A stretch of 64,000 nucleotides of DNA from Arctopsyche grandis (GCF_051622035.1 NC_135361.1:27521205-27585204), one strand, 5' to 3'. Counted from the first letter of the stretch, positions 34,898 to 47,940 are shown. Numbers and translations are program-made. The notes: generated by a model not told the origin, from the letters alone.

Positions 34898-35089
34898 AAA
34901 AAAATTGCATTTACAATACTAATTGTATTTAGATATATTCGACAAACTCATTAATAATGATTATGTCAAACACTAATCATTCTTATTTAAATTATATTCA
35001 CAAGTTTTAAATGTATACAAATGTGCTTTTTTTTGTATTTTTTCTGGGGGTGCTGCAGCGCCGCAGTTCCTATGCACGAGCCGCCACTG
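34843..35089. mobile_element. hAT-type MITE, 247 bp, 8-bp duplication
   Basis: Termini CAGTGGCGGCTCGTGCATAG and its inverted copy, extending about 50 bp (through GCGGCGCTGCAGCACCCCC). CCTATAAT stands on both sides (34835-34842, 35090-35097). An 8-bp duplication with CA...TG ends is the hAT pattern. No coding capacity. Confidence 0.85.
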
Positions 35090-35133
35090 CCTATAATACA
35101 TAATTACAAGGCTTTTTGTTAACTTTAAAATAT

Positions 35134-35312
35134 GGTTCGGTGATTATTCTACAAAAAGCGATCTCGCGCAAGTCACTAAAATCTCGATCATGGAACGTCT
35201 GGCACCCAAAAACTCCATCAATCCCACCCATGTGAAATATTGTAATAACGAGAACTCAACTGCTAGATATTCCGTGATCGAGATTTTAGTGACTTTTAGG
35301 ACCTCGTGACCG
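35134..35312. mobile_element. MULE-type short element, family GGTTCGG, rearranged copy
   Basis: Starts GGTTCGGTGATTATT and carries CAAGTCACTAAAATCTCG, then the same block inverted near 35280 (GAGATTTTAGTGACTT). It is a partial foldback version of the family. Confidence 0.45.
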
Positions 35313-35836
35313 GGTCTCCAGCTTTTCTCCCACCAGCTCGTACACCTGGCTGCGATACGACGACGACTACCATAGAACCAGGAGAACCCTAAGATCCTTA
35401 CGACACGTCGAGGTCAGTCCACGTTTTCCCTTTAGAAGGTGTTCCTGCCATTTCCGCGTGTAAGTGTTCGGCACACTACTAAATCATTTACAATTTATTA
35501 AATTAGAGTAAAATATTCTATATTTCTTCACGATAATATTTCTACAGGGCAACACCATCAGTATATGGTCGACGAAACTTGATCTCAGTTTTGACACTTA
35601 TCGAGAGATGTCATCTCGGCCGGTTATGGCTTGGGTGAATTTTTAATCTATTATTTCAATGAGATGTCCCATTTGAAACAAAAACTTATTTTTATTATTA
35701 TTTTGAATTTTAAAGACGATTGGTATCATAATTTTATGAAAAGCTTTGAAATTCTTTCAGACCATGTAACCAAACATTGATATTGATTCAGCGATAACAT
35801 TTATACACGCCCATTGTTTCATATAATCAAAGAAAA
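35313..35836 (+). promoter_or_regulatory. Upstream region of the MFSD6-type gene; possible 5' untranslated exon
   Basis: A moderately GC-rich stretch at about 35315-35460 ends in CGCGT|GTAAGT (donor G at 35460), which could be a non-coding first exon spliced to the ATG exon. Only the donor supports this. No promoter motif is convincing. Confidence 0.25.
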
Positions 35837-38800
35837 ATGTTGAAAATAAACAAAGAACTATTGCCAATAAAGGCACACTTCTTTTTATTTTTCGCCGGTT
35901 AGTAACGCTTTCATACAAGTTTTACATTAAAACTTGATTATGTATACGGATAAATATAATGACTGAACGATTTCAGCAATGGGTCCACTTTTACCACAAA
36001 TGCCCGTATACGGAAAGCAACTCGGAATATCACCAGATGTTATGGGTCTCGTCACCGCTGTTCTTCCAATATTATGGGCTCTGGCGAAGCCTGCAATCGG
36101 ATTCCTAGTCGACTATTTTCATGTATGTTATTTTATTTTCCTGCTGTATATATGCGTCTATTGGTAATTCTATCAATCAATACTAATCATGTGTATTTAC
36201 AGTCTTATAGAAAGTTCGTTTTCATGTGCTTGGTGTTTTCAATGAGTGCCTCTTACTTTTGCATTTACTTTTTGCCCGAGCCGCAGTACAATAACTATAT
36301 AAAGTCATCGAATATTACAACATTTCGAGACTTTCCGAATGATCGTCTCACCACTTGGATTTACCTAAAGCCGTGTGATACTGATGTAAGTATTTATTTA
36401 GTTTCGGAGAATAGCAATGTTACTTTGATATTAAATTATCTTGCTATTTTAGATTGACACGTCTGGCTGCTCAAACAATTCTGATCTTTACCAAGCGAGC
36501 TGTGGATGGATTTGTAAGTCGCAATCGAATACGTCTTCGACTGGCATCGCCGATAGTAACGTTTGGAATTTTTGGATTGAAAGAGAGGATATGGAGACGG
36601 GAACGTTGACTGCTTTATATTACGAGACTGAGGCGGAATCTTGCGGCTATTTCAACATGAACGATTATAATGATAGTTTGACCGGAGAAGAAGACGGTGT
36701 TAAATGTATTTTTAGGAACAACTGTAGATTTCTGTCGTGTGCCTTCTTTGATGCTAGAATCGAGGATGTTAATTTGACGATGGGACTCGAAGACGATGAA
36801 TACCTTGATAAATCTCATACCAAGAACGATTATAATTTGTACACGACGATAACATTTTGGGGATTCGTTATATTCATGTGCACCGGTACTGTGGGATACA
36901 ATGTTGCTAATTGCATTGGAGACGCTGTCTGTTTAGATGTTTTGGGTGAGTATTTTTGAATAAGCGGCCATAATGGGATGGGTTTTTAGTAATTATTTAA
37001 CCATTTGCACTCTTAAGTTTCGATTTTCTTTGGAAGTGCCTCATATTTTAATGGATTCAATCATTTATAGAATGACTATGATCGTTAATTTTATGGATGC
37101 ATTTTAAATTGATCACAATAATGGAACTTATGTTGCTTCTTATGTAGGTATATTCGAAAGCATTTCAGGTGGCCCTTCCTTTCAATAAAACGCTACATCT
37201 CAATCAGAGCCTTAGGCCGGGCCGCACCGCTCAACTCGCGAACAACTTGGTTGACGCGACGTGTCGTTCTGAAGTTGCAAAATGACCGATCCCATACACA
37301 TTGTATGGGGTCACATTTCATCGGGCCGCACCCTGCAACATGTCGGTCTCTCGGGTAATAAAGCCTGACGATGGTTGATATCTGTTGAAGCCGTTGGGTC
37401 TGGTCGCATGGATTTTATGACCTGAACGACCGACATGCCGGACCCATCAACAAAACTCCATACAAAAAAAACACGTCAACAATCTCGACATGCCTCTATT
37501 TTATGAATGATCAATCTATGAGATAATTTCTCAATTAATTGCTCAATATATATATGAGGTAATTGAACTAAAATTTGATTCAGATATCATTTATTGCACG
37601 TAATAAGTTTGTTGAATCTATCGAGTACAATAAACATATATATAATTTGAAATAACAATGGAATTTGCCGGAGATCGAGGAAGAAGAGACGAAATACAAT
37701 TAGTTAGAGAAAATTACAAAAAAAATGTAGTCTACAAATTACATATGTGAATAATGTAAATAACAGTGTCCTTGTGTATTTAACAATAGACAGCGGTTTT
37801 GGAGGACTTTCGACACGTGCAACATTTGCATAGAGCTGCTGCAATAAATCTTCTGAACAATGATTTCTAAACAGGTCTTGTACTGTATCGTCTTTACTCA
37901 TTGTATCATATTGAAATCTCTAATATATATTATTTTAAATGGACAGGGTGTGTGGCTGTGTCATGTAAAATTAACAATTGAAATAATAGAGATGTTGAAA
38001 ATCCTAATAAATTACAATAGATGCGTTAAATGCGTATTGTACGTATTACGTATTATTTTAGTCTCTATAGTGAAAAAACTAGTACCACGTGCGGTCGTCT
38101 CAGGTCGTCCCCGAGTTGAAAGGAAGGCCGCACTCGCAGACTTTCCAGCAACAAAACTCGTCAACAAAGTTGAGCGGTGCGGCCCGGCCCTTAGGGCGCG
38201 ATCACACAGCGAGGGATGCGGTATGCTGTACGTGGGATATTTTTTTTAGATAGTTTTAAACATACAAAAAAAATATGTCATATACGCGGTATATACATGG
38301 GATCGTCTATTCATTGGAGCGGTCTCTTTGAAATTCTATTGAATTGTTTATACTAACTTGGCGGTGATATATACCAATTCGACCCTTCGGACGGAGCTTG
38401 ACAGTGATCGATAATTTTAATAAAATGATTGTAGGTCCTGAAAATGGCATGAAGTATGGGTTTCAACGTGCTTGGGGCACGGCTGGCTATGGCCTCACTG
38501 CTTTGCTTTCGGGTCTCATCGTAGATTACGTGAGCGGTGATCAGCCGCACAAAGATTTCACTCCAGCCTTCATCCTAATGGCAGCTTTCACCTTGGTAGA
38601 TTTGTACTTCTGTAGGAAGTTAGAGGTGATCTATTCGTATGCATATTTATTATACGTGTGATGAGAACATGTTGTACAGGACGTTGTCGTTTTTATTTTA
38701 GTTACCGAGCATGACCCGTCCTGTTGACGCGGGTGGTACCCTGATGAATCTTTTTAAACAACCACCAATTTTTATTTTTGTGATATTTGCCATAGTCGTA

Positions 38801-41556
38801 GGAATTCTGGACAGCTTTATTATTTATTACATGCTTTGGTATATGTATATCATCATTTATTTTTATTTTCATAGTATGTGTTGTGAAACGATTTTGTATT
38901 TATACATATATGAGTAATACAAAGGTGGAGAAGTGATATAACCAAAAAATGCTCAAGATTTAGTTTTTTTTAATCGTTTAAAATTTAAATCTCACAATAT
39001 TGTAAAATGTGTATTTTATGTAATGATACTTATCCTACAATGATATGCGAGAGGGATGATTAAAAATGAAAGCCTTACTATTACTAGGGTATATTTCATA
39101 GGTTGATACAGTCCAGGTTTACACTTCGTTCGTTCAGGAACATACTAGTTTTTTCATACACGAACCAATCTGACCAGTTATAGTGTATACGAAATGTTGA
39201 ACAAGTTTGTTCATGCATAAACTATTAGGCATAATCGTTTGTCCTATCTTCTATGTATGTATGTATGCTTACCCTGGGTTGCTATATTTTAAAAATGAGC
39301 GCAAACAAATTATAGTGTGGGTATCTATTTCTCCATAAAACACAAGTTGAACGATTGCATCATCGCGTTCCTGTACGAGCATGCAGAGTCGACCTTGCCC
39401 GAAATATTTTCATTCACACAAGGGCAAAGACACCATCAACTTGCTCCAAATAAAACCTCGAGGCCATAAGAACCCCCGAGAGCATGATCTCATCATACAG
39501 CTACGCATCAAACCTAACATAATCTCACCAGCCAAGACCAGGATATAAACTAACGCACCAGCGCCAGACGCCAGATAGCTTCTGAAGTTCAGCCTACCCA
39601 CTCCTCCGAAGTCGACTGCCCACTCCTCCATACAATAATGTTAAACATAAATAAAGATCCTCTTAAAAACTCAAACTAATTTCCACAGGTTGGGAGACAG
39701 TCGAAACCTATATTAGCAATTTAGTAATGTTTTTCCATAGGATTTCCCCTTTAAATACTTATCGGTGAGTATTTGAAGATATGTAGCTTTTGACTGTTGG
39801 CATTTAAATTAAAACCAATAGTTTGTATATGAACAAGCTTGTGTGTTCATGAACAAACTGGAGTGAACACTTGGACTGTTACATATTCACTAATAAGCCG
39901 AGATTTCTTAAATGTAATTTGTGAGAGTTTTTATATACATACATGTGATATTCTGATAATTATTTTATTTCATTTTTAATTAAATGTATTAAAGGTTACG
40001 CCACTATTCCACTGATAGATTCATAATATGTACATTAAAATTATAATTATTTATAATGAATGATTTAAGGTTTATGGAAGATGTGGCGATTCAATCCAAC
40101 AACCTCGGAAATATCAAGTTCTTGGAGGGTTTGACCATTGCAGTCGAGAGCTTCGGTGGAGAAATATTGTTTTTTGCATACTCGGGTATTGACTGAAACT
40201 TTTTATAACAATTAGGGTAAATACTGCAATTATTGGCTCTTTGGATTTCAATGCTAAAAAAATTAGAACGTTCTGAAATTTCTGAGAACAATTTGTGTCC
40301 TCAAAGGTTCACTATTAACCCTTTACCCGCGGCAATAAATATAGCAAACAAGCCCTGTACGCGGCACCTTTTTCGCGAATTTAGCAATCGAATTTTCGAC
40401 CTTAAATATAGATTTTAATATTTACTCAAGTAACCAGATATGTTAATTAACACATAAAGTATTATTTTAAACAATAAAATACATAATATATCTCGTAGTT
40501 TTGGATTAATTGTCAAATAATCATTCTTCATAATTGTATGAAGACGTGACGTCACATAAACGAGGTTTCAGTATGGTTCCACAAAAAACTAATTTTTGAC
40601 TGGTACATATTCATTTTAAGCAAATTGAATAGATAGCATTCAACTCTCAGTAATATATTCAACCAATTTTGAACCTTAAAACAGTTGAAATAGGCGCATA
40701 TAAGGCTCAAAATCCCGTGCAAAGTTCAGAAATTCTATGGAAGACAGCTGCGCTACAGACTTGTCGCCCAAAGCTTCCATAGAAGACGGCCGCGGGCAAA
40801 CGGTTAACTATGTAATAGCAGTCAATTCAAGTGGCCAATAACTGTAACGTTTCTCTTACAAATATTAATATTGTTTTCAGGTAAAATATTAAAGTACCTT
40901 GGTTTTCAACACACTTTAAGTCTTGGCTTGTTCTGTTATGGTCTGCGATTGTTGTCTATATCGTTAATCACTCAACCTTGGCATTTTGTATTGGTTGAAG
41001 TAAGTTTGTTCTACATAATCTACATATGTATATAGAATAATAAAGCAACATTTTAATAATGAACGATTTTTAGATGTTCTTACAAGGACCGACTTATGCT
41101 CTTTGCTATGCTACAATCGTCGGATACGCTGCGAGCGTAGCCCCACCAGGCTTGTCTGCGACTCTTCAAGGCATACTCGCTGGAATGGACGATGGCGTCG
41201 GTAAGTCTCGTGCTGAATTTCGCGTTCAAATATAATCTATGTCTCGTTATTGATTTTGTCTGTTTGAAGGTTTCTGCATCGGTTCACTTATTGGTGGACT
41301 TTTATACAATTCGTTTGGTGGCAAAAAAAGTTTCCTCATAATGAGCTTATTGGCGTTTGCTTTCGCTCTGATTCACGTTATAGTGAGTTTTACCATCGCA
41401 GACTACAATAAGAAAGTGGTGAATGTTGGGGACGGACACGTCGTTGAGGAGGAATTGAAAGAGTTGAGGAAGAAGCCCGACTCGTCACCGATCGATACAA
41501 ATGGTGATGTTAAGTTAAATACGAACGATATGGAGAAAGGCGAGACTGAAGATTAA
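35837..41556 (+). CDS. Major facilitator transporter, MFSD6 type (10 coding exons, 619 aa)
   Basis: Exons: 35837-35897, 35977-36122, 36203-36385, 36453-36945, 38435-38625, 38702-38838, 40070-40185, 40881-40999, 41074-41200, 41270-41556. Every junction is GT-AG with matching phase, and the product is open from ATG to TAA. The N-terminus (INKELLPIKAHFF, then GPLLPQMPVYGKQLGIS and LAKPAIGFLVDY) and the mid-protein YGFQRAWGTAGYG are the conserved blocks of the MFSD6 branch of the MFS_1-like family. Membrane segments are visible at about residues 12-30, 40-65 and 73-92, followed by a large Cys-rich extramembrane loop (about 93-255), then further helices to about 570 and a hydrophilic C-terminal tail. 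It is a multi-pass membrane protein; the substrate is unknown, and MFSD6-type proteins are poorly defined functionally. Six introns are 67-80 nt; the three long ones (4, 6, 7) each contain a mobile element. AATAAA occurs at 41956. The ATG choice rests on the conserved start and an open 61-nt first exon. Confidence 0.93.
37215..38190. mobile_element. Harbinger-type element in intron 4, 976 bp
   Basis: Termini GGCCGGGCCGCACCGCTCAA and, inverted, GGGCCGGGCCGCACCGCTCA; TTA duplicated on both sides (37212-37214, 38191-38193). It contains only short open frames (for example a 65-codon frame on the - strand at 37704-37901), so it is non-autonomous or badly deleted. Just after it, 38215-38430 resembles repeat family G weakly and runs up to the exon 5 acceptor. 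Confidence 0.85.
39400..39715 (+). repeat. LTR-like fragment in intron 6
   Basis: The end, AATAAAGATCCTCTTAAAAA ... CCACAGGTTGGGAGACAGTC GAAACC, matches the end of a second copy at 47330-47640 (AATAAACGATCCTCTTTC ... CATAGGCCGGGAAACGGTC). Both carry an AATAAA about 60 bp before the shared end, as the R-U5 part of an LTR would. The outer boundaries are unclear. The open frame on the - strand here is not a gene. Confidence 0.4.
40319..40803. mobile_element. TTAA-flanked MITE in intron 7 (family CCCTTT..GCGGC), copy 1
   Basis: Termini CCCTTTACCCGCGGC and, inverted, CCGTTTGCCCGCGGC; TTAA on both sides (40315-40318, 40804-40807). piggyBac-type duplication and CCC start. Copies at 57104-57610 and 58502-58971 are in the opposite orientation. 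No coding capacity. Confidence 0.85.
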
Positions 41557-42740
41557 CTCAAAAATGTTTTTACACTGTAAATTATTTAACTTGCCATATT
41601 TTTAATGAGACTTAATGGTTGCCTTTTTATTATGAACGTTCCTGTTTAAACGTTAAATCATTTTTTTATACGCATATATTTTATTCTATTTAATATTTAC
41701 ACTTGATTCACATATCATCGGCATACAACAAAAATTGTTAAACTTTCATGTCTTGTGATATTGAGATGTGGTGTCATTTTTCTTATGTTTATTTTATATC
41801 AAAATATTGTGTTGAAAAGTGACAAAAAATCTCTATCAGGGGATAAGCCTCGCAAAATGGCAAAGTTTCAAAGCGATCGGAAGAGTTTTAGGTGGTTTGT
41901 CCACAACAATCGCAAAGTGAAACTAATATAAACCTTGTAAAATGAATTAATAACAAATAAAGGTGTAATATTATATAAATATAACAATACAATAGTATTT
42001 GATATTATAATATGAAAATGGTTGATAAATTATCTCCGACAACAAATCGTTAAACATATTTTACACACAAATTTGTTCAATAGGTTTTTGTTGTATGCCA
42101 ATGACGTATGTATATTTACATATATTTATTTCTGACAAAAATTGGCAATATTTTTAAGATTGTTAAATTCACATTTATACAGCAATTTATGTATATTTTG
42201 ATCTCAACGAATCCTTTACGTTTTATTTTATTTATATGGACATATGTTAGTATTGTTTATGAGCTGTTAAATCGTGAAGATTATTTCACCCAAGATTGAA
42301 TCGGGAACTGAATGTCTTAATTGCGAATTTACCAAAACATTCTGGGTCACACTCATTGGTATTTTACTTATCGGTTATCTTTTTCCAACTAACATATTTT
42401 ATATTGAGTATAGAGACGTAAGAGAGTATATTGAGACGTTCAGTATAAAGAATTAGTGAATAAATATCTAGAAGTATGTATATATTCATATATATTTCTA
42501 GATATTGATTTGATCCCACCATTAACCTTCATTGATGTTTATGTATTTTCCCGAATATATGATGTGTTTTTGTATCGGCTCGTTGAGCCAAGAAATAAAA
42601 TATTATATCAGAGGTTTTAGCAGTTCATTGACAATACGACAATATTAGGGTGATCAAATTCATATTCATGTACTATTTTCCTTTACAATAGGATAAATAA
42701 AGCTAATAGAGTTACAGATTACATTCCGATAAGACTATGT
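41557..42740. other. Convergent intergenic region; no gene recognised
   Basis: 3' flank of the transporter gene. A 60-codon open frame at 42274-42456 (+) has a hydrophobic stretch but no ATG-context or splice support and no recognised domain. Confidence 0.5.
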
Positions 42741-43243
42741 GGTGCAACTTTAGTATGCGGTCTACCTTAGCATGCGATCTACCTTTGAATCGCAGCCGAC
42801 TATTTTTTATTATTTGTATCGTAGCAACGAAATTTTTATTACAATTTTTGTTTTTTCCTGCCGCCCCATAATTTTGTTGAAGCATTTCTATCAAAATATC
42901 GTCAGCAGATACATATCACTTAACCAAATCTTAACTTAACCTAACCTATCCTGACCCTTAAATAAATAGGTGTTGGCTGCTAAGACACGTTTTTTGTTGT
43001 GAAAATATTGATGAAATAAAAAAAAGACATCTTAGCAGCCAACACCTATTTATTTAAGGGTCAGGATAGGTTAGGTTAAGTTAAGGTTGGCCCTATTCAT
43101 TTAAGATTAGGTTGTTAGGGTCGCTATTATTCAGTCTCAGTGTCACACGCGAGAACTGAGACCACATATTAAAGTAAAAACGTGAAGGTAGATCGCATAC
43201 TAAAGTAGATATATGAAGGTAGACTGCATACTAAAGTAGCACC
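42741..43243. mobile_element. Foldback element with a perfect 54-bp central hairpin
   Basis: Outer termini GGTGCAACTTTAGTATGCGG and the inverted GGTGCTACTTTAGTATGCAG, each followed by a second GCATGCGATCTACC-type motif. In the centre, 42931-42984 and 43031-43084 are perfect inverted copies (CTTAGCAGCCAACACC; TTAACCTAACC) around a 46-nt loop. No coding capacity. The target duplication is unclear. Confidence 0.7.
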
Positions 43244-44365
43244 GACTACAGTAAATAGCTCGAAACTACCGCACGTCTTCTTTCTGTAAAAATTTTCGCA
43301 ATCCATATCAAAATTAATCCGCATATTCTATTTCTGTCATTCCTCCAAATGGATTCCATTATAGAAAAAATGCGTTCAACAAATGCATTTGCTTATGACA
43401 AATTGTACTCGGCACTAACTTTTATTTCTTTACATTTTTTATATAGTAATTATGGTTTCCCACCACGAATGAGAGAATTTGACCATTGACCTGGAGATTT
43501 TGTTTGTAAACCCTGAGCCCGGAAATCGATCGCCAAACCCCGAGTATCCAGGTCAAAATGACTGTGTTGGCAACCCTATTCCCACTTGTCTTTCGCCTGT
43601 ACACCTTTTATTCTCACATTTACTCGTTTTTGTCTGACTGACTGCTAGATAGAATACCATGACAACTGACTCATATACTGGGACGTAGATCTAAAAACCG
43701 GGACATGTCCCGGTCTATCAGGACGTATGGCAGCCTTACAATAGACAGTATTTCGATCATACATGTATAGTCTCAATGGTTGATTATGTACAGTGTGGTT
43801 TTTTATATAGAGCAGTGATATGCGGTTGTTCTTGTGCAATATTGCTGGACAACCATCTCGTTCTCCGACGAAAGGGTCTCTCAGACTGTATTCGTTGGAG
43901 GGGTGGTGGCCCCATGTTGAGGGCTTTAAAGGTCAAATTCTTTGACCTTTAAAGCGGACTTAACAGTCTCAATGGTTGAAATGGCATAACATATTTTTGA
44001 AAGTGGAGTTGTATTGATCATTTAAAAATATAAATCACTCTAATATGTACATAAATCCTAATGATAATAAGTTAATTTATTGTCTTCCAAATAGCCAAAA
44101 AGGCTAAATATTAAATTAAGATATTATATGTATACTCTGTATTCCTTACATAACCCAAATATTATTTTACTCATTACTGACCATGTGTTTGTACATATGC
44201 ATGATATTTTTAGTTTAATTACGGAATTAAAAACACAAGTTTAACAACAATTAATCGTATCCTGCTAATTATAGGTACTTATGTTAATTGTTAAATATAT
44301 TTTAATTTATTAAAAAAATATACATATTTATGACTTATGAGAAAAAATAAACAATTGAAGAAATT
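43244..44365. other. No gene recognised; 3' flank of RPB8
   Basis: AT-rich DNA. The block around 43850-43900 (GGACAACCATCTCGTTCTCC, CAGACTGTATTCGTTG) recurs in diverged form at about 53030-53085, so it is a dispersed repeat. AATAAA on the - strand at about 44308 is a suitable poly(A) signal for RPB8. Confidence 0.5.
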
Positions 44366-45414
<1,049 letters not shown>

Positions 45415-45626
45415 TGTAACGAACGGATTTACGCGCGCTTATCTGATCTCGCGATGGTGATGCAGAGGGCGTTTACGTCGTTCTTCTTCCAAGGTGTAGG
45501 CGGGGTACATGTGTGTTGACCGTATCCCAGCCTAACGAAACACTGTTGTGCTTGTTTTATAAAGTTTTATTGTTTGCCTATGGTTGTACAAAGGTATTAT
45601 ATTTGGGCAAAAGTATGGCGTTCAGT

Positions 45627-45838
45627 GGTCTCTGGATATGGTAGAGTGTCGCTGGCTCGGCATTCGTTTATGTTCAGAAGGTCTCTGGATGCGGCAGTGT
45701 GTTGTTGGCTCGTCGTTCGGCTATGTTCAGAAGGTCTCTGGATGCGGCAGTTTGTTGCTGGCTCGTTGTTCGGCTATGTTCGGAAGGTCTCTGGATACGG
45801 CAGTGTGTTGCTGGCTCGTTCGGCTGGTTGATCTTCCA
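45627..45838 (+). repeat. 53-bp tandem repeat, four units, inside the LTR
   Basis: GGTCTCTGGAT recurs at 45627, 45680, 45733 and 45786, an exact 53-bp spacing, with GGCTCGT...GTTCGGCTATGTTC between. It lies between the TATA box and poly(A) signal of the LTR, so it would be transcribed. The 85- and 130-codon + strand frames here are artefacts of the repeat. Confidence 0.85.
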
Positions 45839-46710
45839 AGTCCGCGTGGTGTAGTGGTGGCAGGTCAGGAGCTGGATGTTGACTGGTCTGCTGCTGTGTG
45901 TCGACGCTTGCTGCTGTGGGTCGACTGGCGTTGTTTGGGTTGTACCTCCTTTTATAGTGTTTCTGGAATCACCTGACCCATGGTGGTGGTTGTTGATGCG
46001 TAAGCGAGGAATGCACTTTTGTCGATGGGGTGGACTTTTCTGGAACGATTGGCGCCGTTCCGCTCGATGTAGTTTAATGGCGGCGGCGTGTTTCGACCGT
46101 TTTGGTTCCGCTCGCCTGGTAGGGGCGTTCCGCTTGAGTTTAATATAATGGCTGCAGGTGTGTTTCGACTGGTTTTGTTCCGCTCGAGTGTGAAGGGTGG
46201 AACATTCTCGAAGGATTTGGCGATTGATTCCAAGAAGTGCACGGGTTGTTTACGTGTGCGAGTTCTGCGCGGAATGTGGTTTGTTGTTGTGGAATATTCT
46301 CGAATGTTTCCATGACGATGACGATGACGAGATTACTACAAAGGGTTGGGTTATATGGAAACGTGGATTGACCTTGGGATACAGTTACATATATATAGTC
46401 GGGGAGGTTCCTGACTGCAAATCGTCTCGTTGATAACAGCTTCCTCGTGGTAGGGAGCTGGCTCTGCGGTCCTCTGGTCGGTCAGTCCTCTTAGGGCGGA
46501 GGTTTCTCCGGAAACAGCGTGAGGAATACAGGGGACGTTGGGCTGGTACTCTTGGGAGGGAGTGATGCTGCACTCGACCTCACAGCGGTTCTTCAGCAAT
46601 GATGGTGGATCTCTGGGCTTCGTCTCCCCCTGGAGACGTGCACAGGAGAGATCTTTCTTCGTCGGTCGATGGCGGGTGAGAGGCTCGCTCTACATGCGCG
46701 CGCGCCTATA

Positions 46711-46879
46711 GGCAGCGTTAACACTAGAGGTATCTACCGCGGTATTTGATAGATCTATCAAATACCGCGTGTTCGGACGCTATTTCTTGTTTTCCAAGGC
46801 CGGATAGATTTATCAAATACCGCGGTATTTGATAGCTCTATCAAATATCGCGGTAGATACCTCTAGTGTTAACGCTGCC
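46711..46879. mobile_element. Foldback MITE inserted in the LTR, 169 bp
   Basis: GGCAGCGTTAACACTAGAGG at the left is perfectly inverted at the right (CCTCTAGTGTTAACGCTGCC); arms continue through CTACCGCGGTATTTGATAG. Each arm is itself palindromic (CAAATACCGCGGTATTTG). ATA stands on both sides (46708-46710, 46880-46882). Confidence 0.8.
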
Positions 46880-46975
46880 ATACGGCTTTTCCCTGTGTGG
46901 CCACTCGAAATAAAGGGCGAGTGTTGCCCTATGGGACGATGGGGAGAACGTCGCGTTACAATTTTGTATGATTTA

Positions 46976-47937
46976 GGGCATCAGCACACTTGCCGGATCG
47001 TCCGGTGCGGCCCGTAAGCTGCCGGTAGCCGTTCCGGATGATCGCGGCCGCATTGAGGGGGGGAACCGCAATCCGCCTCGATCGTAAACGAGCATGGGAC
47101 GATTTTTAAAATTTCGTCCCATGCTCGTCTCTTCGCCGTCCTATCACTGTAGCTTTTGTAGGAATATAGCACGACTTGTGCTATTAAGAATCAAAACCAA
47201 TGATCTCATCATCGATCCTGTACAAACAGGCATAACTCAAGGGCAACGACCCCTTCGACCATTCCAGAAGAAAGAGTTCATCGCTTGATCGTAAAACGAA
47301 CGAAACCCAACAGTGATGTCATCAGGATACCCTAACACGTGTCTGAAAAGTCATTAGCGCGTGTGGCACATGCCCGCATTCTCAAACGAACGACGTCCTG
47401 GCGCTGATAGCTATAAACCACACGTGTACCGAGCACGCGCCTTGAAAATAGGTCAACACGTGTCTCTAGCACACGTGTCCTGGAACAACACCAGAGTAAA
47501 CCTCTAGAGTTCAACCAGCTCACTTCTCCGAAGCCCAACCTCTTCGTACATACAATAACCATTGTAACAATTGATCAAAAATAAACGATCCTCTTTCAAA
47601 CTTAACTGAGTTTCCATAGGCCGGGAAACGGTCGAAACTTTTAACCCGTCCTATACTTTTGTCTTTCAAGTCCCAAAGGCATACTCTACTTTGGACTTCA
47701 AAAATGACCGGTGTCGAAAATCGTGTAGTACTCAAGCTATACACGAATGCGCGCGCTGATGACCGACTGACAACCGCATGCGGAATTGAAACATCCGCAG
47801 AGGCCTGCGGTTCGCACGACGGACTTGCGGGCGGTCCGCATGGTGTGGTGGCTATCGCTCATTTGTATAAAAACGGACGTACTGGCGTACGCAACGGGAG
47901 AACCGCACCGGACGGTCCGGTAAGTGTGCTGAGGCCC
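46976..47937. mobile_element. Harbinger-type element, 962 bp, carrying an LTR-like fragment
   Basis: Termini GGGCATCAGCACACTTGCCG and, inverted, GGGCCTCAGCACACTTACCG; TTA duplicated (46973-46975, 47938-47940). TIR similarity extends through CGTCCGGTGCGG. The interior includes an inverted pair (GAGCATGGGACGA / TCGTCCCATGCTC near 47090-47125) and the LTR-like fragment at 47330-47640. No transposase frame is recognised. Confidence 0.85.
47330..47640 (+). repeat. LTR-like fragment, second copy
   Basis: Rich in ACACGTGT motifs, then CTTCTCCGAAGCCC, AATAAACGATCCTC and a shared end near GGGAAACGGTCGAAAC, as at 39400-39715. It lies wholly inside the Harbinger-type element, either as nested insertion or captured sequence. 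Confidence 0.4.
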
Positions 47938-47940
47938 TTA

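Larger units (their letters stand above)
45415..46960 (-). mobile_element. Solo LTR, probable (- strand), 1546 bp
   Basis: Termini TGTAACG ... CGTTACA (TG...CA) with ATTT on both sides (45411-45414, 46961-46964), as for an LTR with a 4-bp duplication. Read on the - strand, TATAAAAG (45949-45956) precedes AATAAA (45566-45571), the order U3-R-U5. No internal region, primer site or gag/pol is present. A foldback element (46711-46879) is inserted in the U3 part. The superfamily cannot be told. Confidence 0.6.

Noticed and set aside
38398-38434. Alternative start of transporter exon 5 at the upstream ATG (38398)
   Set aside because: The AG at 38433-38434 joins exon 4 in phase and restores the conserved LGGPENG-YGFQRAWG block; the upstream codons are intronic.
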